The translations under genes were made by a program, and so were the position numbers. This document shows, piece by piece, positions 10,554 through 23,462 of a stretch of 64,000 bases of DNA. The notes under the pieces are model-generated. The model saw only the letters and a list, made by a program, of their open reading frames with translations. It was not told the origin of the DNA and ran no database searches. Where the stretch lies: contig NC_081408.1 in the NCBI RefSeq assembly GCF_030272615.1, positions 59,790,114 through 59,854,113 of the forward strand. The letters are read 5' to 3'. Position 1 is the first letter of the stretch; every line of letters starts with the position of its first letter. The stretch comes from Cryptomeria japonica. Lineage: Eukaryota; Streptophyta; Pinopsida; Cupressales; Cupressaceae.

Positions 10554-12917
10554 ATGGCTGGTTATAGAGCTCGATTGCACCTGTCTGACCGAGTACGTTC
10601 ATATCAGAGACCTCCTGGGACTGGTGGCATGGTATTTTCTAATTTTTTCTTGATATTTTTGCCTATTTTGTGCTATTTTTCAAAAAAAATCTGTGATCAA
10701 TTTTTCCTTGGCTTCACGCAATAGCATATCAATTTTCACGCATTCACATTAAGTGTACCACAAACACTTTAAATGCTACACAATCACCTTAAATGTTACA
10801 CAAAATCTCTAAGTATACCTCATTCATTCATATCATTATGCATAAGTGTTTAGTGTTACGCATGTGCTCATATCATTACACATTAGCTCTTCATGTCACA
10901 AAAAAGCTATAATTATACCGCATTAGTAATAACTATCACACATTCGTTGTATGTGTTATTTTTGTCATGCGTTTGAAAATATTTTTTTGTTTTTCGTGAT
11001 CTGATATCTGATATTTTCAACATTTTTTCACTGCAGGAGAACATTGGAATGTTATACTGCCGACAGAGCAGACCAAGTGGACTTGATCTTCATGCTAACT
11101 TACTTGATGAGGAGATTGAGCATATTTGACAACTTGGTTTATATCATGTTTTACACTTACCAGAGGTTACGACCAATAGAGCCATGATTACAACTTTGAT
11201 AGAGTGGTGGCATTCTGAGACTTGTTCATTCCATCTTCCGACCAGTGAGGCATCCATCACTTTAGAGGATGTTTGGTGTATACTGTGTATTCCGATTCAT
11301 GGTGAGAGATTTGTGTATGACCATGATGATGGCATTACTAGATTGTGTGCAATTTTTGAGTGTGAGATACAAGACTTGCATATCAGTGGCCAATATGACA
11401 TCCCTTGGGCCCGGTTAGATTATGACAACATGACTATTGTACTATGCGGTGTTGTTGGCAGTTGGTTGATACCTGACAGATGAGGTCACGCGTTTCCAGT
11501 TGGATGGGGCATAGTGCTCCATGATATGATTGTTCATCATCGATTGTATGCATGGGGTCCATGTCTACAAGCCATTTTATATTATCAGATGCATGGGATT
11601 GTATATCTTGGATATCGGTCTATCAGTTGTGGTGTGACACTACTCCAGACTTGGGCATGGGAGCATATTTCTATCTCGAGGCCTGTTATTCATGTTGATT
11701 TGCAGCCTGGTGAGCCTTATGCTTTTAGGTACATAGCAGGTATCAGACACAGGGGTTCAGGTAGCACCTTGTATTGGAGACATCAGTTGGACATACTACA
11801 ACATTTTATTTGGAGACCATACTTAGATTGTCCCAGTTGGGTGGATGACGCAATGCACTTGCCTTTCTGCTGACAGCAGAGATATCTGATCGGTAGGACT
11901 TTTGAGACCCAGCGGATTATTGAGATGTATCTTCCAGGGTGGGTACTGAGACAATTTGGTGAGGTACAAGTGACAACAGTGGTTCCCGCTTATTTTGCTT
12001 GTGTATTTCAGGAGGTATCTGATTGGGGTGTGTGCATACAGCCACATATTTCTTCTATTGAGTTTGATTCTCTCCAACCATTACTCTGGGGTTGGGGTAG
12101 AGGTAAAGTGGATCCAGGGACGACGCCGAAGTATGATGCATGGTTTTCCAGACAAAGGTCGGTGCCACTGACTGATCCTCTTGTTTTGATTACAACATAG
12201 TAGATTCTCCATCCCAGACATCACTTGAGGATAGACGCAGGGGAGAGAGTTGGAGGAGGAGGGGAGGGTGTAACCAAGGGAGGAGGTGAGGGAGGAGAGG
12301 GAGCAGAGGGAGAGGATGTAGACATTGGTGAAGACACCGAGTCTAGCAGTGGGGATAGCGATGATTCTTCTGAGTCATCGAGCAGCGAGGATGGAGATGA
12401 TGATGGGGATATGGCAAATCTGGAGGATGTGACTATTGTAGAGGATGGGAGAGGACAGGTGGGTGATGAGGACAATCTGCCGACTCTTAGAGCATAGATC
12501 CAGAGTTTTGAGGAGGAGGTTGCTAAACGAGATGTCGAGCGAGAGAGCTACCATGCAGATTATGGTGCTCTTGAGGCTGAGAGAGATTGTCTCTAGAGGG
12601 AGAGAGATGAGGTAGTTTGGAGAGGTCAGATTACCATGGATGCCTTTGATCATCCTTTTAGACTAGGTACAAATGTGTGCGACCAGGCAGATAGGTATTT
12701 CACCATTGCGCAGGAGGCTATATACTATCGGCAGACATATGAGCGAGTTATCCCCGAGAATCAGAGAGAGCCTAGTTTTAGTGCCTTTATAGGGAGGAGA
12801 TTAAGTAGATCTACTTCGCAAGGGACTAGCAGTGGTGGCATTATGGGACCACCTCGACATCTTGGGGCAGGATCTAGTGGACAGGATCCACCTGCTGACA
12901 GAGGCAGTGTTGGTTGA
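10554..12917 (+). pseudogene. Plant mobile domain (PMD) gene of element A, antisense to gag-pol
   Basis: Exon 1 (10554-10631) starts at a good context, ACCATGG, and reads MAGYRARLHLSDRVRSYQ. A 405-bp GT-AG intron (10632-11036, ending TTTTTTCACTGCAG) follows, and exon 2 continues in phase 0. The PMD core is clear: LITTLIEWWHS-like, FHLPTSEASITLEDVWCIL, then LLQTWAWEHI, YWRHQLDILQHFIWRPY and LPGWVLRQFG. The C-terminal part has a Gly/Glu-rich stretch, an acidic Ser block and a charged, coiled-coil-like tail. PMD proteins related to MAIN/MAIL1 act in nuclear gene and transposon silencing, and PMD genes also ride in transposons. Stops at HI-stop-QLG, after WLIPDR, before QQRYL and a TAG-TAG pair (CAA CAG in B) make it a pseudogene. 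Confidence 0.82.
10738..10960 (+). repeat. Degenerate ~22-bp repeats in PMD intron 1 (A)
   Basis: Intron 1 holds loosely periodic units such as TTTAAATGCTACACAATCAC, TTACGCATGTGCTCATATCA and TTACACATTAGCTC. The B intron, also 405 bp, keeps the same series at about 29755-30000, some units reading TTACGCA. The D intron has GCGCTTGTGTA-type units instead (43850-43940). Confidence 0.55.
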
Positions 12918-12989
12918 GAGATTTTTTGATCCTGTTATTTGAGCCTTCGGGCCTGTTTATTGTATTCATACACATTATCATTTTTGAGT

Positions 12990-13005
12990 TATATATATAT
13001 ATATC

Positions 13006-13048
<43 letters not shown>
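12990..13048 (+). repeat. (TA)n(TG)n microsatellite
   Basis: TA-rich dinucleotides pass into an uninterrupted TG run directly after the PMD gene. The corresponding TA site in B is where solo LTR F inserted. Confidence 0.9.
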
Positions 13049-13050
<2 letters not shown>

Positions 13051-15645
13051 GTTTTGGCAGTGATCTATTTATGTTTTATTTTTCGTGTATGCTTATATGA
13101 TGCTATGAGTTTTATGATGCATATCTATTTGATTCTATGTGATTCTGAAATGTAATGGTAGTATGTATGTATTAATGATGATAATGAATGTAATGGTAGT
13201 TATATGAATGCATATTAACTGATATTTATGAATGCAATGGAATCTATATGAATGTTTAATGAAATATATATGGAATATATTTTTGTTTTTGTATGATAAT
13301 GGCTGAACAATTTTTTAACTCAGAGACACCATGAAGAAAAGTTACTTAGATGATAGAGAGAAGAGATTGATGATATAAAGAATGTTAGAAAGAATGCAAT
13401 TTAGAGAGAAGATGAGAAATCAACAAACTATCAATAAGAAAATGAGATGAGAATGAAATTGAAAGAATCACAAACCTGTGTCACATATTTTATTGCACAA
13501 TATATATTCATCACTGAGCCTTATTATTGAACAATGAAGCTTAGCACATCAGGGTATAAGGAACCAAGATGTAAAGATATCTCATTGTAGAAACAAACAC
13601 GTAGCAGACAAGGAGTGAACCTTCCATTCTAGGAATTACACTAGGAGTCAAGGTATGTGTGGCATCCAATAGTTGAATGCTCCTATCACAGACACCCACT
13701 AGAGTAATTTCCCTATAATTTCATTGGTTCACACCACAAACAACAAACAAAGAAAAATATAATGCCCATCATAGCTCCTCTAGTCACTTGTGGACATCCT
13801 TGAGTAGGATAGGAACAATATCTATTGCCAAATGATAAAAGATAAAGACTGACCCAGACAAAATTCAGCAACTATACTGACCTTGTGCCTTCGTTCTCAA
13901 TTGCTTGATGTGATGGTTGATAATGTCTGATCTCATAAAGTTGCGAACCCTGTTTAAGACTAACCTGTCTGATTTTGAGTGTATCCTCTTCTGTTTAAGA
14001 CAAGATAATGATCACTTTAATATGGATATGATACGATTGATAAGACAGTTTTAGCAGTTGATTGCAAATGTTTGACTGGATAGTTGTATCCTTTGTTAAC
14101 TTTGTGCGTAGTGTTTGTTGGATATCTGCTAGGGTATTTGTTTCTCACAAGACATTTTATTGCAAGTTTTTTGATTGATTGATTTTTTATTTTTAGTTCT
14201 TTTGCAAGAGCTTTTTCGATGTTTTTGGATTATGTAGATAGATATTTAAATGTTTTTGATTTATTTTTTTAGGACATTTTTCAGATGTTTTTTTGTTTTT
14301 GAAGGATTGTTTTGCAGATGTTTTTGGTTGTTATGTTTTCCATATTTGAATGTTTTTGGATGATTTTTTCAGGAGTTTATATGGATTTTTTTGGTATTTT
14401 TTATGGTTTTCACTGTTTTGGGGTTTTGATTTTTCCAATGTTTTTGGATTTTGAGTTTTCTAGTGTTATGGGATTTTTTCCAGACTTTATTTGATTTTTA
14501 GGATTTTTTCAGTTATGCCCCCAGTGTGCAGACCTGTATGAAATGATGATCTGCAGAATGCATGTGGAGACAAATGAATTTTTGACTTGACCTATGTTAA
14601 TGTAAAATGCATGATGAAGATTCATTTCCTATTTGAATAAGGTTGTCTGTGTTTGTTTAAGCATTTGTAATACACCAATTGAAATGAAGGCACAAAACAT
14701 TTCATAGATAAGCAATTAATCGATCCCTAAGGCCCTTTGGAACATTCAAATCAACACATTTAATGACTAGGATTTAAAAATGGAGACGTGAAAAAATTCC
14801 CTATTGGTTCTTGAAACTTTGATCTTCTTTTGCCCATGTGTGCGCAGATGAGTTAATTCATTCTCTTATGTTCACTAAAGATCCTTAGCATCCTATATGA
14901 CTAGCTACATGGAGTATCCTAACTTCAAAAGCATCCTAAATAGAGCCTCGCTATGAGCAAGCCTTGGGAGATCCGACAAGGTTATAGACTGTAATTTCTC
15001 AAATAGTGCTCCATTGCCAGTAGACGTTCATAGCCTTGATGGAGTTACTTGCATGTTCCCATAGTCAAGGTTTTTTTCGCACTTTGTGTGCATGATATTT
15101 CAATTCTATATCATTGCTCTTTTTGCTTTGAGATGGATATTTGGCATAGCTCTTTTTCTTTTTATTTTCTTGCCTTGACTTGACTTGTAAGTAATGAAAC
15201 CTACTAGGGTGTGACAATTACAACAACGCTGAAGTAAAATTTTAGATTTTTCACTAGTCATATGATCAACTAGGTGTCTCAAATGAATTAGAGATTTATT
15301 ATGTTTGAGATATAGAAATTGATAGATTTTTGGTTAGCAAGTCTCAAATAGTGAAATCACTACCTAACCATAAGTAAAGCGCCCTCACAGGGTAATCTTG
15401 TAAATGAATGACCTTAGGGCCTCAAAGACTTCATGTCTATATATCTAAAAAAGGAGATGACCCTTATTTCTCTTGGATGCAAACGAATGATAAAATTGGT
15501 CAGTTTCCTTGTTTTATTGATGCTTCTATATGAAAATGCAAAAACTTTGAGAATGTGATGCATTTGAAAAAGAAACTATAGGTAATGTAGTGTTTTGAAT
15601 AATATGATATGCAATGCGGAAATTAAAACCTAAACTACACAACCC
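13049..15645. other. Noncoding spacer of A between PMD gene and pol
   Basis: I see no gene here. The stretch is largely colinear with B 33270-34964 and more weakly with D 45930-47300. It has T-rich degenerate repeats (about 14200-14510, GATGTTTTTGGAT and TTTTTTCAGGA themes), followed by a conserved TATGCCCCCAGTG block near 14515. Conservation between A and B suggests a shared 3' UTR or RNA-level role. Confidence 0.6.
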
Positions 15646-16795
15646 TTAGGTATAATATTGTTTAAGGTGCATGGTGTTCATAGGGTCAGAGAGTGGATCT
15701 CCCTCCAAGGTAGCCAATTTATATGCTCCATTTCCTATAACCCTTGTTATGATGAAAGGACCTAGCCAGTTAGGTTCGAATTTCCCTAGCTTTTCTCATT
15801 CCGCTAGGTTCCTTTGATTCTCTTTAAGGACTAGATCTCCAACTTCAAATGTTCGTGGGCAGACTCTTTTATTATAACTTCATCTTAGTCTATTTTGATA
15901 TCCTTGTAGATGGTTGAACATTGTTTGTCTTTTTTCATCTAGGGTTTATAGTTCTTGTAACCTTGCTATCATGTAGTCTTCGTCTGATATGATGTTCTGT
16001 AAGGAAACTCTTAGAGACAGTATTTCTATTTCAATGGGAAGTATTGCTTTTGTACCATAAACCAAGGAATATGGTGTTGCTCCTATAGGTATGCGTACTC
16101 CTGTTCTATAAGCCTAAAGAGTGGGATTTAACTAGATATGTTAGTATCATCCTGTGCCAGTGACAATTTTCTTAAGAATTTTCAATATTGTTTTATTTGT
16201 AGCCTCTGCTTGTCCATTGCTTTGTGGATAATAAGGTGTGGCAAATCTTTGTTGTATGTGAAATTTGTCACACAATTATTTCACTTCTTGGTTTTTAAAT
16301 GGACGTCCATTATCTGTCACGAAGCACATTGGAATCCCATATCTACATATAATGTAGTTGAGCATGAATTTTGATATCTGCTTTCCCGTGGTGTATGTAA
16401 GAGAAATTGCCTCAACCCATTTGGTAAAGTATTCAGTGGCTGTTAAGATGAACTTGTGCCCATTGGAAGAAGTAGAGTTGATTTTACCCACTAGATCTAA
16501 TCCCCATTATGAAAATGGCCATGGTGATGTAATGGGTTGAAGATCTTGTGTTGGTGCATGAATGAGGTCTCCATACATTTGGCGTTGTTTACATTTTTGT
16601 ACATACTTATAAGCGTCCTTTTCCATAGTTGGCCAGTAATAACCCGTTCTCAATAATTTCTTTGGCAATGGTGGACCACTTTGGTGAGCCCCACAAATTC
16701 CATTATGGACTTCCTTTAAAGCAAGGTGTGCTTCATTCTCATCAAGATATCGGAGAAGAGTTCCATCGAAGCCCTTTTTCTACAAAGTATCAGTT
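15646..16795 (-). pseudogene. A integrase
   Basis: This would insert the cDNA. The N-terminal zinc-binding region reads EVHNGICGAHQSGPPLPKK, then WPTMEKDAYKYVQKCKQR; the last Cys of the HHCC set is replaced by Arg. The catalytic core has Asp in GLDLVGKIN, VTDNGRPF and NGQAEATNK, so the D-D-E triad is complete. The C-terminal GPY/F region reads WLGPFIITRVIGNGAYKLAT and ends at a TAA (15646-15648). In-frame stops occur before WGLDLV, after NQEVK, in the VTGTG segment and elsewhere, so the gene is dead. It follows the second RNase H, as in Tat-lineage pol. Confidence 0.85.
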
Positions 16796-16807
16796 GTAAT
16801 GGTTTAT

Positions 16808-17428
16808 CTAGATTCCTGACGAATAAAGGTCTTCTTTTGATTTCTGGATAAATCCGGTGACATGTATTGAGTATATATATATATATATATATATTTCATT
16901 GTACCAAGGTGATTCTGGACCCACAATTGTGCATACATATTCTGTTGGGTGAGTCTCATATGTCGGTAGCATCAACTGTTCTATGATGAACTCAAATAGA
17001 GTTTCATTAGCAGGCATATTTAGAAGAGATCCTATGGTAGCCATTGCATCTGTTACCTTGTTTTTTATCCTTGGGATCTGTTCGAAGGTAATTTTGCTGA
17101 AGTTCTCTTTGTAATCTTCTACTATCTTTTTATAAGGCACGAGTTTTTCATCCTTCATGTTGTAATCATCATTGACCTGGTTTACAATCAATTGTGAATC
17201 ACCATAGACCTGTAATTCTTGTATTCTCCACTGTATAGTTGTACAAAGTCCTATAAGAAGAGCTTCATATTTGGCTATATTGTTTGTGCATGGAAAATTT
17301 ATCCTAAATGATTTAGGTATAGAATCCCCTTGAGGAGTAATGAAGAGAATCCCTGCTCTAGACCTGTGACTTTTATATGACCCATCAAAGTATAATTTCC
17401 ACATTAAAAATGTTGTTAATGTAAACAC
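16808..17428 (-). pseudogene. A additional (second) RNase H domain
   Basis: A second RNase H sits between RT-RNase H and integrase. Motifs are WKLYFDGSYKSHRSRAGI (first Asp), NIAKYEALLIGL (Glu), VYGDSQLIVNQV (Asp) and KNKVTDAMA (last Asp). This is the extra archaeal-like RNase H that defines Tat/Ogre elements, separate from the one fused to RT. A (TA)n run at 16871-16895 has expanded within the 3' part and encodes an Ile-Tyr string, after which homology is lost. The domain core itself is open, without stops. Confidence 0.85.
16871..16895. repeat. (TA)n microsatellite inside the second RNase H frame
   Basis: About twelve TA dinucleotides interrupt the coding segment. They leave the frame open but insert an Ile-Tyr repeat, so the expansion post-dates element activity or lies in the linker. 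Confidence 0.88.
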
Positions 17429-17533
17429 TGATTCGTCTGGAAATTCTATGAGTAATGGATGACACTCTTGTAAAGGAGCCTTTTCTAATTGATCTAATAT
17501 AACTTGTCCTTTAATGGCCTTTTTGTCTATGTA

Positions 17534-19547
17534 CTATATATCAAACTCACTCAAGATCATGACCCACTTAGCCAATCGCTTGGTCAATGTTGCTCTACTC
17601 AATAGGTACTTGAGTGGATCAAAGCATGCAATGAGTTGTACCTTATGATGTAGCATGTAATGTCTGAGCTTTTGGGATGCAAAGATTACTGCTAAGCATG
17701 CTTTCTCTATAGGGGTATAATTAAGCTCATAGCCAATTAGAGTCCTACTTATATAATAAATGGCTCTTTCTTTTCCTTTTTCATCATGTTGTGCCAACAG
17801 AACTCCGAGAGATGATTTTTTTGTTGATATGTATAACAATAGAGGTTTTCTTGGAGTAGGTGATACTAACACTGGTGTGTTTAAAATATAACCTTTTAGA
17901 GCTTGGAAAGCTTCTTGGCATTGTTCTGTCCATTTAAAAGTAACTCTTTTCCTGAGTAAATGTTGGAATGGGTGACACTTATCTGCCAACCGTGCTATGA
18001 ATCTCCTTATGGATTATAGTCTTCCTTGTAACCCTTTGAGTTGTTTAAGTGTTGAGGGAGGTTGCATATCAATTATTTCCCCGACCTTGGTAGGGTCTAC
18101 GTCAATTCCTCTATTTGACACTATAAACCCTAACAGTTTACCTGTTGTTACACCGAACACACACTTCTTCGAGTTTAGTCTAACATTATACTACTCCAAT
18201 CGATCAAATATTTGTGCAAGGACCATAAGGTGGCCTCTTGTTTGTGATTTAGCCAATATGTCATCCACATAATCTTCCATTATGTTGTGGATCATGTCAT
18301 GAAACAACGTTGTCATGGCTCTTTTATGTTGCTCCGACATTTTTGAGGCCAAATGGCATCACATTCCAGCAATATGCTCCCCATGGGCATGTAAAGGACA
18401 TTTTATGTTGATCTTCTGGTGCAATTTTAATTTGGTTGTATCCTGAAAAACCATCCATTAAGGATAGCATTTCATTTCCAGTGGTTAGGTCAACTATCAT
18501 ATCGATATTGGGTAGCGGGAAGTCATCCTTAGGACAAGCTTTATTTAGATCTTGGAAATCAGTACAGATTCTTATTCCCCTTGTGGGCTTAGTCACAGGT
18601 ACCAGGTTGGATATCCATTCTTCATAATCAAAAGGTCTAATGAAACCTACATCCAACAACTTTTGTAGTTCTATTTTAACCAGTAATGCAATACTTGGAT
18701 GCATTTTTCTCAATTTTTGCTTGTAAGGTTTAACTCCTGGTATTAAAGGTAAATGGTGTAATTCAAAGTCTAAGCCTAGCATATCTTCATAGGAGCAAGA
18801 AAATTTGATAGGTCGTTGCTTGAAAAAATAAATGAATCTATCTTTTTCTTCTTTGGTTAGTGATTTTGCCAGATGGATGTTATGTACAACCTCCCCTTCT
18901 GCTATGTTTACTTCTTCTATTTCCTCTATAAGCAATGCAGAACTTTCTCTTTCAATAGGAAGGTTACCCAACTTGCTCTTGCCATTATGGGTAGTTTGAT
19001 CTTTATCTTCTGTTGTAGAAGCACTTTCTTCTCCAAAGTATATTATTCTATCCAGGTCTACAACAAACCCTTCTTTGTGATCACTTTGTGGAAACCCCTC
19101 TCTGCCTTGGAGAAATTCTGCAATTGCTTCGTCATTTTCAAACCAATCTAGCATTAGTTTTCCTTCTTGCCCCCAATCAATCAAGTGTGAATGTACCAAG
19201 GGTAAATCATTACTCCCTTCCATGGTAGACTCTAATAACATGAAGACTTGATTGTTTGAATGACTTTGTGTATTTTCATCTTGTATAGGCTTTATTTGAT
19301 ACCTTAATATTACACTTGTTGGTGGGCTAGACTCATGGAGTGATAAGAACTCGTAGTTGTGAGAGTCTGTCTCACTTTCAATGTATGTTTCATCATGTGA
19401 GCTATCATCACTTATTTCTTCTTGTTCCCGTCGCTGAATCTGTTGTAGATTGACTGGTCTTCTTTGGACATTAGTTACCCTTCTTAAGCCTGGTATAAGC
19501 CTTTGTAATCTTTCTTCATCTGATTCATTAGGTTGAGCATGAGTCAT
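17534..19547 (-). pseudogene. A reverse transcriptase and first RNase H
   Basis: The RT fingers and palm read LLDVGFIRPFDYEEWISNL, RDLNK-like FQDLNKACPKDDFPLPNI and LSLMDGFSGYNQIKIAPED, then CWNVMPFGLKNVGAT. The catalytic box MEDYVDDILAKS lies near 18240-18280. A TAA just after GLKNVGAT (about 18322) replaces the expected Tyr. The connection and RNase H segment (17989-17534) has FKWTEQCQEAFQALK, LLLYISTKKSSLGVLLAQ, YISRTLIGYELNYTPIEK and LLSRATLTKRLAKW. In classical RNase H the first position is Asp; Ile-Ser at LLYIS, where Asp is expected, suggests loss of the first catalytic residue. The N-terminal part carries the acidic linker with GFVVDLDRIIYFGEE. Confidence 0.85.
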
Positions 19548-19549
19548 TT

Positions 19550-20960
19550 CTCATGGTAGAAGTAGTGAAAATAACCATGGATGAGATTTAGCTAGTGGTG
19601 GTAAACCTGCATCTGTTGCAACATTAGCCTATACTATTGTATCAACAACTGCATCATTTTATGACTTGGTGCTAGGTTCTTGTGGTATTTGTCTCATGTC
19701 TTCTCCATCTGATTTTTGCACTAGGTAATGTGGGTACCTGATTACTTGTTTGAGATGGAGATGGAAGTACCTGTCTGGACAAATCCCTTTGTGGTATGTA
19801 GTCTGATGGTTTCATTGGTTGATTTAGTATATCAAGGGTGCGATGTCTTGCTTCTATGATATGATGTACATGCTTATATCCCAATCCTTGATTCCCTGGA
19901 TTATCATTAGGAACAATAGGCTATAGTCTTCCTTGTTTCTATAACCCTAGGCCTGTGGTACCATCATATCCATATCTTTGGAGAATTTTGAATCCATTTC
20001 CATACTGATCTGTGGGTATTTTGGGTATTGTCATATGATCTTCTTCTCTCTATATACAATGGTTAACATCTTCGTTCAGGGATTCTTCTTATAAGTCACC
20101 CCATCTAATGAAAGAGAATGAGTATGTGTATCTGACAATTTCTTTTCCTTTGTCTTATTTTTGTACTATACTGTGAGGTTTCCCAAAATACTCAGGAGAA
20201 AGAGACAACTGTTTCCCACTTAAATCATTTGCAATAGAATACTCTCCACAACCCATGTCTTTTATTTGTAAGGAGGATGTTGTACGCATATCCTTTTTTG
20301 TTTCTATGATTTTTAATGTCTCCCATTATGTGGTGAGAGGTGCTGCTTGATTGATAGGTACTTGATTATCCATACTTTCTTTCAAGTAATTTCAATGTTG
20401 GAAGGGATTTGGATCACCCCTTTTGGTGATTTCAATACCATTATATGGGAATTTGACACATTGATGAAATGTTGATGGTACTGCTTGCATGGTCTAGATC
20501 CATGGGTGACCCAATAACATCTTATATCCTAGTTCTCTATCCAAGACTTGAAAAGTGACCTCTGTTGTTATAGGTCCCACTTGTATGGGTAATTTACAAT
20601 GCCTTTTGACGGACGTTCTTCATAATCGTATGCCTTGATATTTATCCTCTTGGAAGAATCATGTGAAGTTCAAAATATCCTAGTGCCTTAACCAGTTTTA
20701 AAGTAAAAATGTTGAGATCGGATCCTCCATCTATGAGTACTCTTTTGATTCTTCTCTTATGAATGTAAGCTTCCAGATGTAGTGGGTCCTTATGAAGTAG
20801 TCTATCAATAGGAATATCTTGTTATGTGAAGGCAATATGTGTGTCTTGTGTCAAATTTCCTACCATAGAATGGAAGGTATTTTTCATCTATATCTTTGTC
20901 CACTACTAAATCTTGAAGTGCTTTGTCCAGTATAGCTCTATGAGTGGGTGCAATACACAA
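19550..20960 (-). pseudogene. A protease and G-patch segment, frame-broken
   Basis: Near 20680-20760 the minus strand encodes RRIKRVLIDGGSDLNIFTL, the protease active-site loop (D-G-G). After several frame breaks, the region around 19880-20010 reads GFKILQRYGYDGTTGLG and continues GRL..PIVP, a G-patch with a TAG inside, followed by NPGNQGLGYKHVHHI. The order protease, G-patch, RT equals G1. Many stops and shifts show longer decay than in the RT part. Confidence 0.72.
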
Positions 20961-20963
20961 AAG

Positions 20964-23462
20964 TTAAAATAATGATATATGTGCCAGAGTTTTCTTAAGT
21001 TGCTCAACAAAATTATAGGTCCCTATTGTTGGTGGATGATTTTGTGGCATTCCTTGTAAAGTTACCTTTGATCCGCGAGTAACTACTATACAGTCTTTGT
21101 CTTTGGGAGTTATGGTGATCATAGCTACTGTATCATTTGACTTACAAGTTTTATCGGTATCATATATTGTTTTATCAAGATTTATGTTAAATCCCTCTTC
21201 ATAGTCTTTATGTGTATGTTTGACATCCATGATGTTTTCTATGAGTTCATCTTCAAACCAACCTGAGTGAGATGGTTGATCATGCCCCCAGCCTCTGAGA
21301 GAAAGATTTCTATCATCATCGTACTTTGGTGCCTTTGATGTCATGAAAATTTGGTTATCATCTGTGTGAGTATCTTGATATTTCTCATCTTGATCAAGTG
21401 TTTCTTGTGAATCATTGTTTTCTATATCTCCTGAGCTAATGACATGAATAGTGTAGTCATATGAGACCTTTGTGTAGTTAGTTGTATTGTCTTGGGTACC
21501 TGATGTGGTAGCTTTTCCTATGTTATGCTTAACAAATGGATCCTTAAAAATTGTATGATTTGTGTTTGTTGAGGTTTTATCGATATCGATTGTGATGTCC
21601 CCTTGATCTATCATATCTTGGACCAAGTTTTTCAATTTGTAGCAACTTGTTGTTTTATGACCTTTAGTCTGATGATAATCACAGAAATCATTATCATTCC
21701 ACCATGTGGGTTTGAAAGGACCTGGTTCATATACTCTTATTTCAGGTAAAGTGATCATGTTTATCTGTATTAACTTTTTGAGTGCTGACTCAATAGGTTC
21801 TCCTAGAGGTGTGTAATTTCTTCTTGGAGCATTTACCCTAAGGTATCTTGTGTCCATGTTTTGTGTAGCGTTTACATTTGTGTAGGTCATGTTTTTCCCT
21901 ATATGTGGATTAGATGGTTGACTCATTCCCACAGATAAAATTGGTTGAGTTTTGTTTATCGTTCTGGCGTCTACAATACCATCATTGGTCACATTTTTGT
22001 TTTTTGACCAAAACTTAGATTTTTTATTGTTGTTGGTGTTGTCATACTTAATCAGACCTTGTTCTACTAGTCGCTTCTCACATTTTAGAGATTTTTTCGT
22101 GATTTGTTTGAATGTGGTTAAACATTGCATTTGTATTGGATATTTAATCTTGGGAATCAAGTTTTCTGTGAACATGTCCACTTGCTCTATTTCTGGGATA
22201 ACTATCTTTCACCTCCTATAGAGAGCCCTCCATCATTGTATGAAGGATGCAAAAGTTTCATTCTCATATTATTTAGCGGCACACAAGTCCATCAAAGTAA
22301 CCAGGGTGTGAATGTTATGCGAGAAGTTTGCAATAAATGGTTTAGCTAGTTCTCCCCATGATGTGATGGTTGGTGGTAAATGTGAAAACCACTCTAAAGC
22401 CGGACCCCCCAGACTTTTAGGAAATAGTCTCATTAAATAAGTATCTTCTGTGGCAACCTCTATACATGTCATAAAAAACTCTTTGATATGATCTCCAGGA
22501 TCACCTTTCCCTCAATATTTATCAAATTTAGGCATTTCAAAATGTTGTGGGAAAGGCGGCTTGTATAATGTGTGATCGAATGGATAAGGACGTAGGTCCT
22601 GCATTGTGTAGCTCTTTTTATCATTACCAATCTGCATGGTCTTCATTTGTTGTTGCAAATTCTATAATTGTTGCATCAAAATATATGTTTGTGTCAAAGG
22701 TACACATTGTGTTTCTGCATGTCCCACAAAAGGATTCATGGTTGCATAACTAGGAGTTTGTTGGAAGGTACCATGATTATAATTTTGTGTGTTGTGCGTT
22801 CCACTAGGTACTGTGAAATAAGTGAGATGAGAACCCATGTTTGGTTGAGTTGTATTTGTTGTATTGGTAAGACCTAGATTTTCATTTTATTGACTATATG
22901 TTGATCCTATAGGATAGGAAATTGGAGGCTGAGTTGCACTTGTTGCTTGTGTTTCAATAGGTGCTAAGACACTTGATATTATCGGTATGCTTTGTGTTGG
23001 TATACTAGCATTGATCGCCGAAGATGATGCACTTGTTTGAAAGTTTGCATTCATGTTGACATTTGTTTGGATAGGTATGTTGTGAGGAAAAATGGAGGTC
23101 ATTGCTTGTATTTGTGTTATGGGTGGTGTTTGACTGTTATCTTGACCTAAAGTTTTTCCCAGTGGTAAGATCTTTGTGATATCAAAATCTTTAGGTAGTT
23201 TTGCCCCATTTTGTAACAAAAAGAGATATTTGTCCCCGTCACTATGTATAAGTGCATCTAAGATCATAAGGACATGTGGATCTTGTTGAGCTGACTCAAT
23301 TTCTTCTTTTGTTAAATGTTGTTGTAATTCATTTAGGGTAGACATTGTTTGAGAGCCTGATTGTTGACCAATTGATACGTCCATATTCCAAGTTGGGTTT
23401 ACAGACTGGGTGTTGTTTGGGTCCATTATACCTTTTGCCTTTTGTGACCTTGTGACAGGCAT
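20964..23462 (-). pseudogene. A gag, broken by stops
   Basis: Open segments 23462-22887, 22472-22269 and 22181-20964 are one gag. The N-terminus MPVTRSQKAKG resembles the G1 start (MPVETRSKSKK). The core has FPQHFEMPKFDKY and TYLMRLFPKSLGGPALEWFSH, then FSHNIHTLVTLMDLC. A zinc-knuckle variant reads FCDYHQTKGHKTTSC. The codon in SFIQ-stop-WRALYRR is TGA, exactly as in G1. After the knuckle, at about 21170-21310, there is an acidic module with WFEDELIENI and EEGFNINLDKTIYDTD that repeats the linker found before RT. Confidence 0.82.

Noticed and set aside
12221-12475. Ser/Pro-rich minus-strand frame
   Set aside because: Shadow of the Gly/Glu and acidic Ser-rich tail of the PMD gene on the plus strand.
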